Shown: positions 29,209-40,440 of the stretch, one piece after another
How the letters are laid out: each line of letters starts with the position of its first letter
How positions within the stretch are numbered: the first letter of the stretch is position 1
Source of the DNA: Microglena sp. YARC
Lineage: Eukaryota; Chlorophyta; Chlorophyceae; Chlamydomonadales; Chlamydomonadaceae
Length of the DNA: 64,000 bases
NCBI GenBank assembly: GCA_022414725.1
Contig: CM039462.1
Coordinates: 98,491,483-98,555,482 of the forward strand
Direction: 5' to 3'
Translations under genes and position numbers: made by a program
Notes under the pieces: model-generated
The model's input: only the letters and a program-made list of their open reading frames with translations
What the model was told of the DNA's origin: nothing
The model's database searches: none

Positions 29209-32200
29209 GGTTATACGGCCCTTCATTTACTACCACTGCTTTGCGATGCAACTTCCGCGAGGACCTCCCGCCATTTTGAGAAACTCCATGACATGGATGG
29301 TCTTTCCTGGACGCGTGGGATGCGCAGTATCATTCTCAGCGATGGCTGCGACCAATCCTTCCAACGGAGGAACGGCTCCTCTTGATGATTGGCTAGACGT
29401 TTGTGCACCAGCTGCCTCTGCTAGCGGTCATGAGAGTCTTTCCGCCATCGTGGAAGTAACCCCCCCCGGTCATTCCTCCATCTTCTCTTCTTTTTCCTCC
29501 CCTGCCGTCTGTCGCCTCCTCCCGTCTGTCGTAGATGACTGTGACGTGCAGACTCAAGTCGGCGACTAGCCTGGACATCGGTGGAGATACCCCGTCTTCG
29601 TCTGCTCGCGTCCTTGACGTCGCTAACCTTTCTCCGGTGTTTGAGGCTCTGCCTGCATACCGGAGGTTGCCAAGCCGACCAAGCTCCCTGCTGATGTCTA
29701 CGTCGTCTTTGCCCCTTTGCTCTGCCCAGCCGACGGCCGGCTACTGGCATGAGCTTGCGCTCTAGTGGCTCTGTGCTCCTTCTGGAGAATTTTTTCGATC
29801 AAGCTGGCGGATCGCCGGCACTGCCGTAGGGTTCGCCAGAGAAGGACTACCTGGAGATTCTGGAGGTGGTAGGAAGCAGGGGGGTATGGTCAGCACCACT
29901 ACGGGTGCTGCTCCCTCTACCCCCCAACCGGGTGAGTCGAGCGATAGAGGGGGGGACTTGGGATTGACTGATCATCGACGGCGGGATATTAGGACCTTCA
30001 CATGCCTCGGCTCTGCTCTTCGCATCCTAGCGATAAATGTTCGAATTATGCCCTTGCGATTTGCGATTTTCTGCCATTGGTGCGATTTTCTGCACCAGGT
30101 GTGACTTGCTGCACTGTCATTCTCGTCTCCTTTTTCCCATACCTCAAATCTCGACTTCGACCTAACGCTTCCCCACCTTCTGTGATCCCAGGTCTCGCAG
30201 CGCCGGACTTCGCCCATGCTACAGGCCGCAGTGGACGCCGTGGACGCCGTCCTGGCCCTAGTCCAGCGGCCGTGGAGGATCTTTGGCATGATATCTTGGT
30301 GGATATTTTTCTCTCTTAGGCTCCTTGTGACCCCTGGGTGCGTTCCGTGGTTCGTCAGAGGTTACTACTTTGTCTTCCCGTGCCCCTGGTTCCCCCTTAG
30401 GTGTATGCCTTAGCTACGTGAGTTTGGGTTCAAGTGTTTGAGTTCTGATAGGGCATAGGAATTTTTAGTTAAGTGGTATAGAGGCATGGTTGATCTCGAT
30501 TAGTTGGGGCATGCATGAGTTGTTGATAATGACACTGCTCAGCATTGTGCTAGTGTGTTATCTTTGCAATCGCGTGTTCATCTAGGGAGACAAGACTCCT
30601 TCGGAGCTTTTCTTTGGGGTTGCACCTGATGTGTCGTTGTTGCGTTTGTTTGGTTGCCCTTGCTATGTAATCTTAGTATTGGGCAGTCACGCAACAAGCT
30701 AGTTAGAAAGGCATTTTTTGGTAGACTGGTTGGGTATTCCCTGGTGAGTAAGGGTTATTATGTTTGGGTTTCCAATGTTGCGCCAGTTAGTAGTGAGTAG
30801 TGATGTACTCTCTATCTCCAGTTCAGTTCTAAACTGTCTTCCTGGGTTCTCCCTTTAGTATGGGTCCCCGTGCCCGCTTGCATCCCTCCTGTCATCAAAC
30901 GGTGATATGTTATGTGTTACCGGTAATTCCCTACGCCCTTTAACACCCCCAATTGTTGTTGGCTGGCCTGGCTGGGATGTATCATTGTTGCATTCTAGAC
31001 CAGGGCTTGATCTTGCTGTATTGTGTGTGAAGTTTTAGGGCGGGTGGGAGTTGGATATCCAACTATAATCTTAGCCGAATCTCAGGGGGTCGCCAGGCCC
31101 TCCTCTGTGCCACGTTTTAGCGGTGAAGCTTTAGGATTTTGACAGCCTTCGATCATAGTGGTACCTGGATCAGGTCCATTGACTAATAGTCGCCAACCTC
31201 CGACCACCTCGGATGGCTCGCGGGTGTCGATAATTCCGACGCCTCCTGTCGTCCCTGGTGGATTACTCGGGTCAAGCCCATGTGATGATGTAGCCGTTGC
31301 CGAATGGGTAAGTGATGATCTTGAACACTGGTCTAGCTTGATACTGCGTATGGCTGGGGTGTTACAGTCAACCCAGGATTCATTGTTTTAGGTGCTGCTG
31401 GTTCTTATACGTAGGTTAACATGGCCCTATGTGTGAGTGCCTATTCCTCAGCACCTCCTAGACTGACTTATAGGGTAGTCTAGATTGGTGGAGCGTTACG
31501 ACGCTTTGTTTAGGCAGCTTCCTTTCAGCTGTCTTTCTTGGTTTTGATGGAAGGTGGTACTTAATTCAGACCACCGTTATAGCGTCTTGATGGTTTCTGA
31601 CTCTTAGTTCCATAGGCAGATGGTTCGTTCGGTGGAGCTCATCATAGATTAGCTATTTCTTTTTACTCCACACTGTTTTTAGATCACCAGCCCCTCATGT
31701 GATTGGAACTTTTTGTGGAGTGTAGTAGTTGTTTCCCTTCGGATTTTACTGTGAATTGGTGGGCTGGGTAATCTTGCAGTTGTACTTGCAGATGTACCGC
31801 CGCTCACCTCTTTCTTGTTTTCCGAGTGTATTTCAAGCGCCCTTTCAGTCCATCCTTTGCAGTAAATTCTTTGAAGTCCTTTTTATGCGTTTACTATTTT
31901 TCAGGTGGACAATAGGTTTTATGTACTATGGTTGTACATCTACCCTTCTATTGTTCATTGAACTGTGTTTCCTTTGTTGGTTACAAGTTTCTTGAAAATT
32001 TTAACTTCGCATCCTTTGGATTTTTTCAGTTGCTGCAAGTTTGGTTTGCTTTAGTTAGGCGCTTGGTTTGTCTTGAGTGCATGAGTTCTTTGCGGTGCGA
32101 TACCCACCTCCTAGAATGTTTTAGTTAGTGCCGTAACTGGGGATTTATGATAATTAACTTTCATAAATCTTCTTACTTCTATCTTTGAGTGAGAAACCAG

Positions 32201-32870
32201 TTCATCATGGTTTTTTCATCCCAACCTAGTCATGAATTCTATGAAAATAATAGTTTTTAAGGTAGTGGATTTTTCCATCGACTTTTTTTTTCCATCGTAG
32301 TCTTTAGCGTCCTCTTGTCTGCGTCCTTTAGGCTTTGATTCTCTCGTGTGCTGCGCTCACACGATATTTCAATCCGTCTCTTTGGTTATCATTGATTGGC
32401 GTTAGGTTCCTATTCCTGGATCGGGTTTTCTATACCGTTGTTCCCCAACTTTGATATACGATTTTTTCAGTCTTCTCTTTAGGTTAAGTTCTCGGTTATT
32501 TCAGTCACTGTTGTTCCCCTTCCTTTGGTTTTAGGATTTATTTCTGTTTGGCCTCCCTGTGATTTTTTGGTTTGGTGCCTACTATTCTGGATGAATAGTA
32601 TTTTTGCGCTTACCATGGATGGTTACATTTCCATTTTGGTCTCAGCTCAGCTCGGTATGACCCAAGTTTTTTGCTGCTACATTTTCGGAGTACTACAGTG
32701 GTTTTTGGTTCATCCTTTCTCATCCTTTTATTTTAGACAAGGCTTTCTTCTGGTTTCCTGTTTTTCCGCCGTTCCTTAATAATTTTTGTTTGCTACCAGT
32801 TTATGGTTCTATGTCCCCAGTGCCATAGGTGGAGTACTAGTATTGTATGTCACCTGCGTCATAGGTGGAG

Positions 32871-33168
32871 TATTAGCATGAATAGCGGTGCTCTCGCTTG
32901 TTTTATGTCTTGGTGACTCCTTGTGTACTCCCTTAGAACTATCGGTCCTGACAGTACTAGGTCAGCTTCCTGTTGACTGCGTCATCGGTTCTTCTGACAC
33001 GCGCTGTCTACCCTGTACCCTGATCAGGTTCCAGGCTACCGCCCCCTTTCCTCCACTGGTGCCCCTTAATGGGTCTCCTGTGCTTGTAACTTATTCTCGT
33101 CTCCGCGTTTATAGATTGGCGTGCTGCACACACAAAGTCCACTCTCCGGAGTGTTATCCAAGCTGATA
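32871..33168. repeat. 3' LTR
   Basis: 298 bp, TATTAGC...GCTGATA; preceded by a tandem pair of cataggtggagta words (32824 and about 32860), the second acting as candidate polypurine tract. Confidence 0.85.
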
Positions 33169-34133
33169 ACACGCAACCCCCGCAACAACCTGGAAGTCAC
33201 AGAGTCATCATCAAGACCGGCTGCTGCACTCTCGTGGGGCACATATGGAGAGAGAGATCCACAGTAAGACGCCCCAGAATACCAAGCGTCGACGCAGCCA
33301 CCATTACCAACCGCACTAATAACCCCATCATATGGATCTCTTACTGATGAAGGGATGTCTTTGCTTCTATTCTTCTTATGATCAGTATTAGGATGTTTGC
33401 GAGTTAGGTTTGTATTGGGATCAGTATTAGGATGTTTGCGAGTTAGGTTCGTATTGGGATCAGTATTAGGATGTTTGCGAGTTAGGTTCGTATTGGGATC
33501 AGTATTAGGATGTTTGCGAGTCAGGTTTGTATTGGGATCAGTATTAGGATGTTTGCAAGTTAGGTTCGTATTGGGATTAGTATTAGGATGGTTGCGAGTT
33601 CCTCGGATTCTCGGTTGTGGGCGTCTTGTATCTAAGAGTTTCTTTTTGTTTGTTTCGATATTGTTGTCCAATATCGGGTCCGAGTCCGAGTCCGAGTCCG
33701 AGTCCGAGTCCGGGTCCGATCCGGGTACGGCTTGTTTTTTCAACAGGTCGGACGTAGTATCAACCGTATCAATGAGTGTTGCAACAGTCTTCGTACCTTT
33801 CCCATTTTCAATTCTCTCGACAGCGTTGTTGATGTCATCTTCGCACTTCAGTTTGGAGTATTTAGATATTTCATCAGACGTTGCACGACGATTGAACACG
33901 CGCCAAAAGGCGTTCATTGTGCACATCCGCTTGGCATAAACGTCAGACGAATCAAAGTTAGTGTCTGAATCAGTGTCCGAACCAGAGTCTGAACCTGAGT
34001 CTGAACCCGAGTCTAAACCCGAGTCTGACCCAGAGTCTAAACACGAGTCTGAACCAGAGTGTGAACCAGAACTATCGATATCGCAACTATCGTCAACCTT
34101 ATTTTTCTCCTTTGTTCTCGTTTTCTCCTTCAC
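33169..34133 (-). pseudogene. N-terminal part of repeat-rich viral protein split by the LTR element
   Basis: The frame reads from about 34133 (only GTG in this frame; an ATG at about 34162 in another frame suggests a small indel near the start). It holds a Lys/Thr-rich start, Asp/Ser dipeptide repeats (SGSDSGLDSGSDSGS), a helical middle (MNAFWRVFNRRATSDEISKY), more SDSD repeats, then six 13-residue repeats of KHPNTDPNTNLTR encoded by a 39-bp unit (33400-33600). It is interrupted at 33169 by the LTR element; the remainder is 28527-28910. Unknown function. Confidence 0.68.
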
Positions 34134-34169
34134 CTTATCCGTTCCATTGGCATCGGCATTGACATTGAC

Positions 34170-34496
34170 TTATTGATTGGGTTTTTCGTGTTCGTGCCCG
34201 CATTCCCCATCACTCCAATCGTCTCTGCAGGCGTCATCATTATCTTCTATGCATTCGTCATTCGAACGAGTTTCAAACTGTTCGTCACCCTCGCTGAACG
34301 TCTCGCAACTCTTGGTCTTTTGCTTGCGCCACCAAAATAGCAGTCCGATGTACACGGCCAGCATGATGAGGAACACGAGGGCGTAGACCTTCCATCGCCC
34401 GATCACCTCGTCGGAGCCACCTAACGGGTTAGCAGCAACTCTGGAGAAACGTTCCCACTCCGAGGAACCATTGAATGACGCTTGATTACCAGACAT
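34170..34496 (-). CDS. Small single-pass membrane protein with acidic tail
   Basis: 108 residues, ATG 34496. Hydrophilic N-terminus, transmembrane helix (VYALVFLIMLAVYIGLLFWW, about 38-57), a basic stop-transfer RKQK, then an acidic Cys-containing tail (NDECIEDNDDACRDDW). No family recognised; topology suits a virion membrane protein. Confidence 0.62.
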   Translation of the reverse strand: MSGNQASFNGSSEWERFSRVAANPLGGSDEVIGRWKVYALVFLIMLAVYIGLLFWWRKQKTKSCETFSEGDEQFETRSNDECIEDNDDACRDDWSDGECGHEHEKPNQ

Positions 34497-34594
34497 ATTG
34501 TCGTTCTCTTCTGAGAGCAGTATAAAGGATCAGTATTTTTTTTGCAGTTTTTTTTGCGAATGCGTTTGACATGGATTAGATACTCGAATGCGCA

Positions 34595-35866
34595 TCAAGG
34601 AGTCACTGCATTTAATCGCAAAGCTAGGTCCGCGAGATTGGGGATGCTCTTGTTCGTGTAAGGGTACATGTTGTTCGTTGGAGGGAACAAACGCTCCACC
34701 CTGGTCAGTGCGTCGGTTGACATGCGCATCACAGGTATGCCGCCGATCTGCAGCACCTGCACACGCCCCGACACTGAGTCCATGGACGCCATGATGATAA
34801 GAGAGGTCGTGAAGGTCACCACAACTAACGAGCTATCGCGCACGCGATCAACCTCAAACGGGCGGCTGGCATTAGCAATGTTGACATTCACGGAACCGAC
34901 GTTGACAGTCAGGACGACGCTGTCTGTCAAACGCACCTGAGCGTTCAAGGTGGTGCGCGTGATGAACGCGGAACCACGTTTGTGTATTTGAGAGACTCGA
35001 CAGGAACGTCCTGCACAAAGTTGAGGTAATACATGACCATGGGAATGTTAACACGCTTCGAGCCGTACTTGACAGCCGTCGTTCGCATATTCCTAAGGAC
35101 AGCGCCAATGTCCACGAAATCCCCGGGATTGCCACCTATGATGCGGGTGTCGGACACTGCCTCAAATACTACAGGGATGTTGTTTTGGTAAACACTATTC
35201 GGATCATGAGAGTCGTACATGCTTACCGTGCGAGTGCGCATCGGAGCACACCCCGGGCCCCGGACGAAGATGGGGCGCAAGAGGAAAAACAACTTGGTGG
35301 AAAAGGCGCGGCGGTCCAAAAGCACAGTGTACGTAGGATTAGATGCGTCCAAAACAAGAGTCTCCAATGTCAAACACGTCTTTGCAAACTCGTACTCGCC
35401 TAGAAGCACACGCACGCGCGCGTCCATGTTGTTGCGCAGGTCTCGACTCACGTTAGGAGACATCATTGTAGAACACTCGTATCGAGGGTCTGTGAACTGC
35501 GTCCGCATGTCAATTACCGTAACATCCTCCAATTTGAATTCGGAAGGACAGTTAGCAACCTTCTTCACGGAATCACGGGAAAAATTGCACACGATGTCCC
35601 CATCCGACGGACGGAAGTACACCGAGTTTTTAGGGAAAGAGCTCCCGTCAGAGTAAAAAAAACGAATCCCTGACTCGTTATATGCATCACTCTTATCGCT
35701 CTTGAGCTTGGTCATCACGTCGTCGCTCAGATACATCTCAACATCACGTTTGCCACGACCACGAATATCAACAACTGAAGGAAGGATGGCCGCCACCAAA
35801 CAAATAAAAAATCAAAATTGATAGAGAAGTAACGTTAACACCTGCAGACGGAGACACCAATGCCAT
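34595..35866 (-). pseudogene. Membrane-anchored virion-type protein, two frameshifts
   Basis: The likely start is ATG 35866 (MALVSPSAGVNVTSLSILIF). A T6 run at about 35806-35811 puts the transmembrane segment out of register with the main frame, which then runs CLVAAILPSVVDIRGRGKR onward for about 280 residues. Near 34955 a second shift leads to NAQVRLTDSVVLTVNVGSV and the end at 34595. The body is rich in beta-strand patterns and Arg (RRAFSTKLFFLLRPIFVRG). No family assigned. Without the T-run shift, the long frame has no ATG at all, which supports this start. Confidence 0.6.
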
Positions 35867-35882
35867 GTTAAACGTTTGTAAT

Positions 35883-35915
35883 AAAGTTGTTCTTAAATGA
35901 AGTAGGAATAACTTT
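35883..35915. repeat. Dispersed repeat copy upstream of 34595-35866
   Basis: aaagttgttcttaaatgaag taggaata is a diverged copy of the 37-bp repeat, starting about 17 nt upstream of ATG 35866. Confidence 0.45.
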
Positions 35916-35941
35916 TCAAGATCAAATGTTGTTCTGCTGAT

Positions 35942-36451
35942 GTGAAGGATCGCCATTCAGAGGGCAACGGTGACGGGTTGAGCAACCCAGCACAGCAAGG
36001 GGGGATTAACAACACCAGTCCCGATGGTACAGTTGATGAGCCGGATTTAGAAGTGCGGGTTCGAGTGTCGCCAATGGTTCTCTACTGGCAGGGGATCTTG
36101 CAACAGTTGTTCGTCATATGTCAACTCTCGTTGCATCCAGTTTGACGAACCTCCAAGATTCGGTACCCCCCCAATTCCCTCTCGTTGAAGATTTCAGACG
36201 AGTGTCCTTGCTGCCTAAACAATCATGTTGCAGCGCTCTCCCTTCCCTGCGATCACCTCGTGTGTGGAGAGGGGGGGTGCGTGCATTACGCGCTCAATTT
36301 TTTTCAGAATGTATGTAATCCCTCATCCGAGGATCTCTTCCAAACACTGACGTTCCACCTTCGCACACATGCGATGGGAGTGCTCTTCATCGATACATAT
36401 CAACTCCTCATCGTCAACTTCCTCTATAGCGTCTTCTTCCTTGTCAGATGA
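35942..36451 (+). pseudogene. RING-finger-like protein, frameshifted
   Basis: Three successive frame pieces on one strand: a hydrophilic start with WQGILQQLF, a middle (VASSLTNLQDSVPPQFPLVE) and a last piece with ECPCCLNNHVAALSLPCDHLV followed by CGEGGCVHYALNFFQNVC, the C-x2-C...C-x-H-x2-C order of a RING. RING proteins of giant viruses are candidate ubiquitin ligases. The end is uncertain because the frame runs 130 nt into the opposite-strand gene ending at 36323. Two frameshifts (about 36115 and 36180) make this a likely pseudogene. Confidence 0.5.
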
Positions 36452-37275
36452 AGGATGAGGAGACACGGACATCGCACAATCATCAACATGATCATTGCAG
36501 TCCTCATCGAAATCACACATCCGCCAACATGGCCGGTGAGGGGTATGTGGAGAATCATCATCATCACCAGAAACATCGTCAGCTAATTCCACATCTTCAT
36601 TTACTTCCACCTCGTCATCTACTTCCACCTCGTCATCTACTTCCACATCTTCATCTACTTCCACCTCGTCATCTACTTCCACCTCGTCATCTACTTCCAC
36701 ATCTTCATTTACTTCAACATCGTCATCTAATTCCACCTCGTCATCTACTTCCACCTCGTCATCTACTTCCACATCTTCATTTACTTCAACATCGTCATCT
36801 ACTTCCATATCGTTATCTAGTTCCACATCTTCATTTACACAATTCTCGGATGCTTCGGATATCATAGACATATGTTTCTGCAGAGTCGTCGTCGTATGTA
36901 TGTTTTGCAGAAATGCCATTATTTCTTGACTTAGGATCTTCCGATTCTCTGCCGCTTCGACCGGGCTCAATCCTTCACCATCGTAGAGGATATGAGGTCT
37001 TGTGTACACGATTCTTGCTACGTGATTGCACACATCCAACAACACATCGCGGTCTGTGTCGGTGTAGCTCGACCCAGTAGTGTCATCATCACTCAAAAAA
37101 TGTTTGAAACCGGACTGGACGGTGTACGCAAGATTTTTCTGGAAAAAACCGAGGACATGGCGCTCTCATCAGCATACCGCACAGCATCATCTTTGGCACG
37201 GTCCATCAGGGATGAGAAGATACGCATACAACACGTTTCGTAAGAGGCGGAGTTCCTTATATAGTCGCAAATCAT
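36323..37275 (-). pseudogene. Acidic VEVDDE-repeat protein, frameshift near N-terminus
   Basis: ATG 37275 begins MICDYIRNSASYETCCMRIF; at the T6 run near 37100 the frame shifts into SDDDTTGSSYTDTDRDVLLD. A helical part follows (AENRKILSQEIMAFLQNIH), then a long acidic block built from an 18-bp unit encoding VEVDDE variants (36590-36840) and a Cys/His-containing tail. Total about 317 residues. Nothing points to a known family; the repeat probably forms an extended polyanionic region. Confidence 0.58.
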
Positions 37276-37361
37276 AATGGATTGGGAGGGGGGGGCAAAG
37301 AGGACGTTGGGAGATTTACACCCTCTGAAATAAAATGGATTTGCGAAAGAACGCACTTGTA

Positions 37362-37556
37362 TCACAAAACAAACATCATGTCTACAGTTGTTAGCATGAC
37401 AGTCCGGCAACATATGCGCTTGATGCCCAATGTATCAAGAATTTTCCCACGCTCCTCGTCCGTCAAGGTCTTGTCCTCGTCGACCATACGTGTGTAAGCA
37501 CACCACTTGTCTGCAACGACCTTGCCACATGTGAAGCAACGAACTGGGACGATCAT
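37362..37556 (-). CDS. DNA-directed RNA polymerase subunit RPB10 (RPABC5)
   Basis: 64 residues, ATG 37556, intact and of the usual family length. [18 protein letters not shown] is the canonical start with the first zinc pair C7-x2-C10, and [13 protein letters not shown] gives the adjacent Cys49-Cys50 pair; the terminal TTVDMM matches the family's conserved end. RPB10 is a small zinc-binding scaffold joining the RPB3/RPB11-side and RPB2 in the polymerase core. With RPB2 and RPB5 in the same window it shows the virus encoded its own cytoplasmic or nuclear transcription enzyme. Confidence 0.93.
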   Translation of the reverse strand: MIVPVRCFTCGKVVADKWCAYTRMVDEDKTLTDEERGKILDTLGIKRICCRTVMLTTVDMMFVL

Positions 37557-37607
37557 CTTAAAGTTATATTAATCAATCATTAATCGCCATTCCTTTACAC
37601 TTTTTTA

Positions 37608-38072
37608 ATGTCCTCAATACAAGAAGAGTCCGTAACAATGAGTCGATCCATCGACGACTACCAAGTCCATTACAAGAACAAGCAACCCAGTGTCCTGTTG
37701 GGGGCAGATTCTGGAGCACTTTCCGCAAAGTACTCCGAGATCCCGCCACGCGCCTTAAACGGCGGTCTGTACACCGGCAAACCGTTCATCAAAGGAGCCC
37801 CGTGGGCAAACAAGCCAGTGCGCCCGGAGACAGTCAACATGATCTACAATAGCCTACAGAGCATGCACGTACCCCCCGAGGAGGCGATATACCTTTTCCT
37901 AGGCGGGGGCATCCGGCCAGGGAACAATGTTCCAGAACTCCCTGTAGAGTACATCAACACATTGCGCAACTCTGACACCAATTCCATGTGCATCCCCACC
38001 GGAGTCTCCAAAAAACATATGCACACAATGAAGACGCCGCCCTTTAGTAGTCACGAGTACATCCAATACTGA
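37608..38072 (+). CDS. Unknown conserved-looking viral protein, 154 aa
   Basis: ATG 37608, intact. Hydrophilic, with PRALNGGLYTGKPFIKGAPW, VNMIYNSLQSMHVPPEEAI and YLFLGGGIRPGNNVPELPVE. No transmembrane helix. Compact, uninterrupted and divergent from RPB10 by only 51 nt. I do not recognise the family. Overlaps the 3' end of the opposite gene by 29 nt. Confidence 0.55.
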   Translation: MSSIQEESVTMSRSIDDYQVHYKNKQPSVLLGADSGALSAKYSEIPPRALNGGLYTGKPFIKGAPWANKPVRPETVNMIYNSLQSMHVPPEEAIYLFLGGGIRPGNNVPELPVEYINTLRNSDTNSMCIPTGVSKKHMHTMKTPPFSSHEYIQY

Positions 38073-38583
38073 ACTCGCCAAGGAGGTCAGACATGTCGTT
38101 CACGTCCACGACTCCGCAAGCCTTTTCAAGGAATCTCTGGAACACCACGAAGCGCTCCTGAGTGCTCGCATTACACGATTGCTTAGCAATCTCCTCCAAC
38201 AGATCCAACACGCCTCTGAAAAAGTTGTCGAATGTGGGGAACACCACCGTGTCCTCATCGGGAAGGTACGTTCCACCACTGCTCTCAAGGCAATGCCATG
38301 AGATGGCCGTCTTGTCAAAGTTATCCTCCATCAAGGACGACAGGGACAGGCCGTATCGCGCGTGCGGATGAGCGACGAACACAGACGAGATGTAAAGGAA
38401 CACGGGAGTCCTGCATATGTCGTCGTACGTCTGAAGCTTGCACACGGCGTCAACCAAATCTCAAAGGATGTCGCCAAAACGAACAACGACCTCGGAACTA
38501 CCATCCGTTGTATGAATGGTCGATATGGTACACGATGATGGAAAGGTCTTTGGAAACGCAACTTGGTATGAAGAAACGCTCAT
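38044..38583 (-). pseudogene. Unknown viral protein interrupted by in-frame TGA
   Basis: From ATG 38583 the frame runs MSVSSYQVAFPKTFPSSC and through VVVRFGDIL to TGA at 38463-38461, then continues in the same frame as DLVDAVCKLQTYDDIC and on for 135 residues (SLMEDNFDKTAISWHCLE, FDNFFRGVLDLLEEIAKQS). The only other start is a TTG directly after the TGA. One nonsense codon in an otherwise clean 179-codon frame. Function unknown. Confidence 0.55.
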
Positions 38584-38652
38584 TGTGATGATGATGATGA
38601 ACTGAAGACACTTTTCCAATGCAGATAACGCTTTAAACTAAAAACCACAGTA

Positions 38653-39078
38653 CAGTCGACGGAATACTAAAATGAAACCGCCTCGTGTACGGCACACCTT
38701 ACGGTGTAACCTAATGGTGTAGCGACCCACGGGGCAGTGGAACACCAATACGATTTTGAATCAACAAATTGCAGGATGTTAACGAGAATATCGTGGTTCT
38801 TTTTTAGATCACGGCTCTCCATCCTGCAGACTCCGTATCGTTCTTTTGTCGGTACTTTCGAGAGTGTCCATTGAAGGACCAGCCGCACTTAAGCGATCGC
38901 CTCTTCCCCAGTACCGTGGCCCAAAAGAACACGGGGTCTTTGTTGATGTGCAATGCGTCATGTAAGGAGGTTTCTTTGCTGGACGGGTCATTTTATAGGA
39001 CCATCCACTCATACAATATATGATTGTCACCGCCTTATACCGTTTTTTTGATGTTTCATTTTACTGTTCCGCCGACTG
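38653..39078. mobile_element. Non-autonomous Tc1/mariner-like element (family B), 426 bp
   Basis: Flanked by TA (38651-38652, 39079-39080). Left end CAGTCGACGGAATACTAAAA plus about 100 bp matches the 3' end of the Fanzor transposon; right end (complement) CAGTCGGCGGAACAGTAAAA matches its 5' end. The interior 38765-39045 is not related to the other copies and I do not recognise it. Confidence 0.82.
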
Positions 39079-39123
39079 TAGTAGTAACCACGGACCTGTA
39101 GCAGGTTTCATGGGATATTCTAA

Positions 39124-39453
39124 TTATATAGGGTGTCCTGTACGGGGGGGATGTTGTGAAGCGGTGGTAGATTGTGGTGAAGCGGTGGGTACAGGTTGGA
39201 TTGCATCAGGGGGTCCAGCATGTGGTAAATCGGTGGGTGGTAAAGTGGCATAGGCATTTTTGATTGCAGTGGGGTCCGCTTGTGGATTTGGTTCTGGAGA
39301 AGCATTGGCAAAGGCATTTTTGATTGCAGTGGGGTCCGCTTGTGGATTTGGTTCTGGAGAAGCATGGGCATAGGCATTTTCGATTGCAGTGGGGTCCGCT
39401 TTAGAGATGGGTTGTTGTATCTGTGGGGGAGTGGGGGTATCCTTGGTTGGTTC
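39124..39453 (-). pseudogene. Pro-rich repeat tail of a viral gene cut by the Fanzor transposon
   Basis: The frame holds three ~20-residue repeats of PTAIKNAYAxASPEPNPQAD encoded by a 60-66 bp unit, ending at a stop at 39124. It has no start of its own; the N-terminal codons of the visible frame are transposon sequence. The missing start may be the minus-strand transmembrane segment on the far side of the element (42936-43162), one base out of frame after hypothetical precise excision. Confidence 0.45.
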
Positions 39454-39500
39454 TACAGTCGGCGGAACAGTAAAATGAAACATATATCAGATGGAAATAA

Positions 39501-40351
39501 ATGTACGACATCGCCGTTAGAAAATTGGCGTTAAGAATGGTCGCTGACTTGGGTGTGTTAAAAACTTCTGTGTTTACGAACATCAGTCGTTCTACTCTGT
39601 GGAGGTGGAAACGCTTTGGTGTAAATCAAAAACGACGTGAATTTGTAAGCAAACTTTTTGAGACGAACAAAGATTTGTTGAAATTGTTTTTATTGTCAAC
39701 TTAATGCACAACCGCAAGAGGTGTTGTTGCATTTTTCAAAAGTACTCACAATTTACGATTATCAACTAAAACAGTGTATCGTTTCATAAAACTCATAGGT
39801 TTTACAAGAAAAAGGAGCAAACTCCGTGGACAGTGTAAAGGGGACTTAGTTCCACTTGTCACTGAATTTTGTAGTAGATACAAGGATACAATCAATGCTG
39901 GGAAAATTTTAGTATCAGTTGACGATTGTGGGTTTAGTGAGCGTCTCAAGCCACATTATGGGTATTCCCCTGTAGGAAAACCTGTTATCGTTAAAACTAC
40001 TGGTGGGTGGGTACACCATAGTTTGTTGATGGCAGTTTTTTCAGATGGTAGGAAGAAGTTCGTTGTGAAGAAAGGATCTGTGAAGAAGACGGACTTTGCT
40101 GCATTTATTGACTCATTGAGTTTGTGCAATAATTCAGTAGTAATAATGGACAACGCCAGTATCCATAAGAACTTGGTCCTCAGAAGCCCCGTAATATTTG
40201 TTACACTCCTCCTTACAGTCCAGAATTCAATGCTATTGAGCTGTGCTTCGCTAAGGTGAAGAAGGACTTTCGTCGATTAAACTATATACCAAACGATACA
40301 AAGACGCACGTGTCTGATATGATTTCCTTAGCATTCAGCAACCTCAACTGA
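39501..40351 (+). pseudogene. IS630/Tc1-mariner-type DDE transposase
   Basis: The N-terminal piece (39501-39704) has a helix-turn-helix flavour (ISRSTLWRWKRFGVNQKRRE). A stop and shift near 39704 precede the catalytic part: ILVSVDDCGFSERL holds the first Asp (about 39924), VVIMDNASIHKN the second (about 40148), and after a frameshift near 40190 YTPPYSPEFNAIELCFAKVK holds the Glu (40238-40240). The PPYSPEFNAIE signature is diagnostic for the IS630/Tc1/mariner superfamily. The protein cuts at TA sites and acts on its inverted ends. At least two disruptions make it inactive here. Confidence 0.88.
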
Positions 40352-40440
40352 TAAAATCATTATGGGTTGTTTTTGACCACGTATGGAACACGTATGTGAT
40401 GTTTTGTATAAAGAGTTCTGTGATGTACAAATTATGTAAG

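Larger units (their letters stand above)
28911..33168. mobile_element. Non-autonomous LTR retroelement (4258 bp), no gag/pol
   Basis: Two 298-bp direct repeats (28911-29208, 32871-33168) differ at six positions. They begin TATCAGC (TATTAGC in the right copy) and end GCTGATA, and the whole element is flanked by a 5-bp duplication ACACG (28906-28910, 33169-33173). A purine tract aggtggag directly precedes the 3' LTR, as a polypurine tract should. The 3.66 kb interior is T-rich with no reverse transcriptase, integrase or gag-like frame, so it resembles large retrotransposon derivatives mobilised in trans. High LTR identity (about 98%) implies a fairly recent insertion, after the virus was already in the host chromosome. 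Confidence 0.85.

Noticed and set aside
28928..33166. Two identical ~92-codon frames in the LTRs and internal frames of the 4.26 kb element as gag/pol
   Set aside because: No reverse transcriptase, RNase H, integrase or zinc-knuckle motif; the repeated frame lies in the LTR itself.
33397..33600. Regular 39-bp repeats resembling a CRISPR array
   Set aside because: Units abut with no unique spacers and encode an in-frame peptide repeat (KHPNTDPNTNLTR); it is a coding minisatellite. The same applies to the 24-bp repeat at 3064-3183 and the 160-bp satellite.
4738..38463. UGA reassigned to an amino acid in this genome
   Set aside because: Many intact genes terminate at TGA at the expected family length, and the broken positions are few; CpG decay explains them better.
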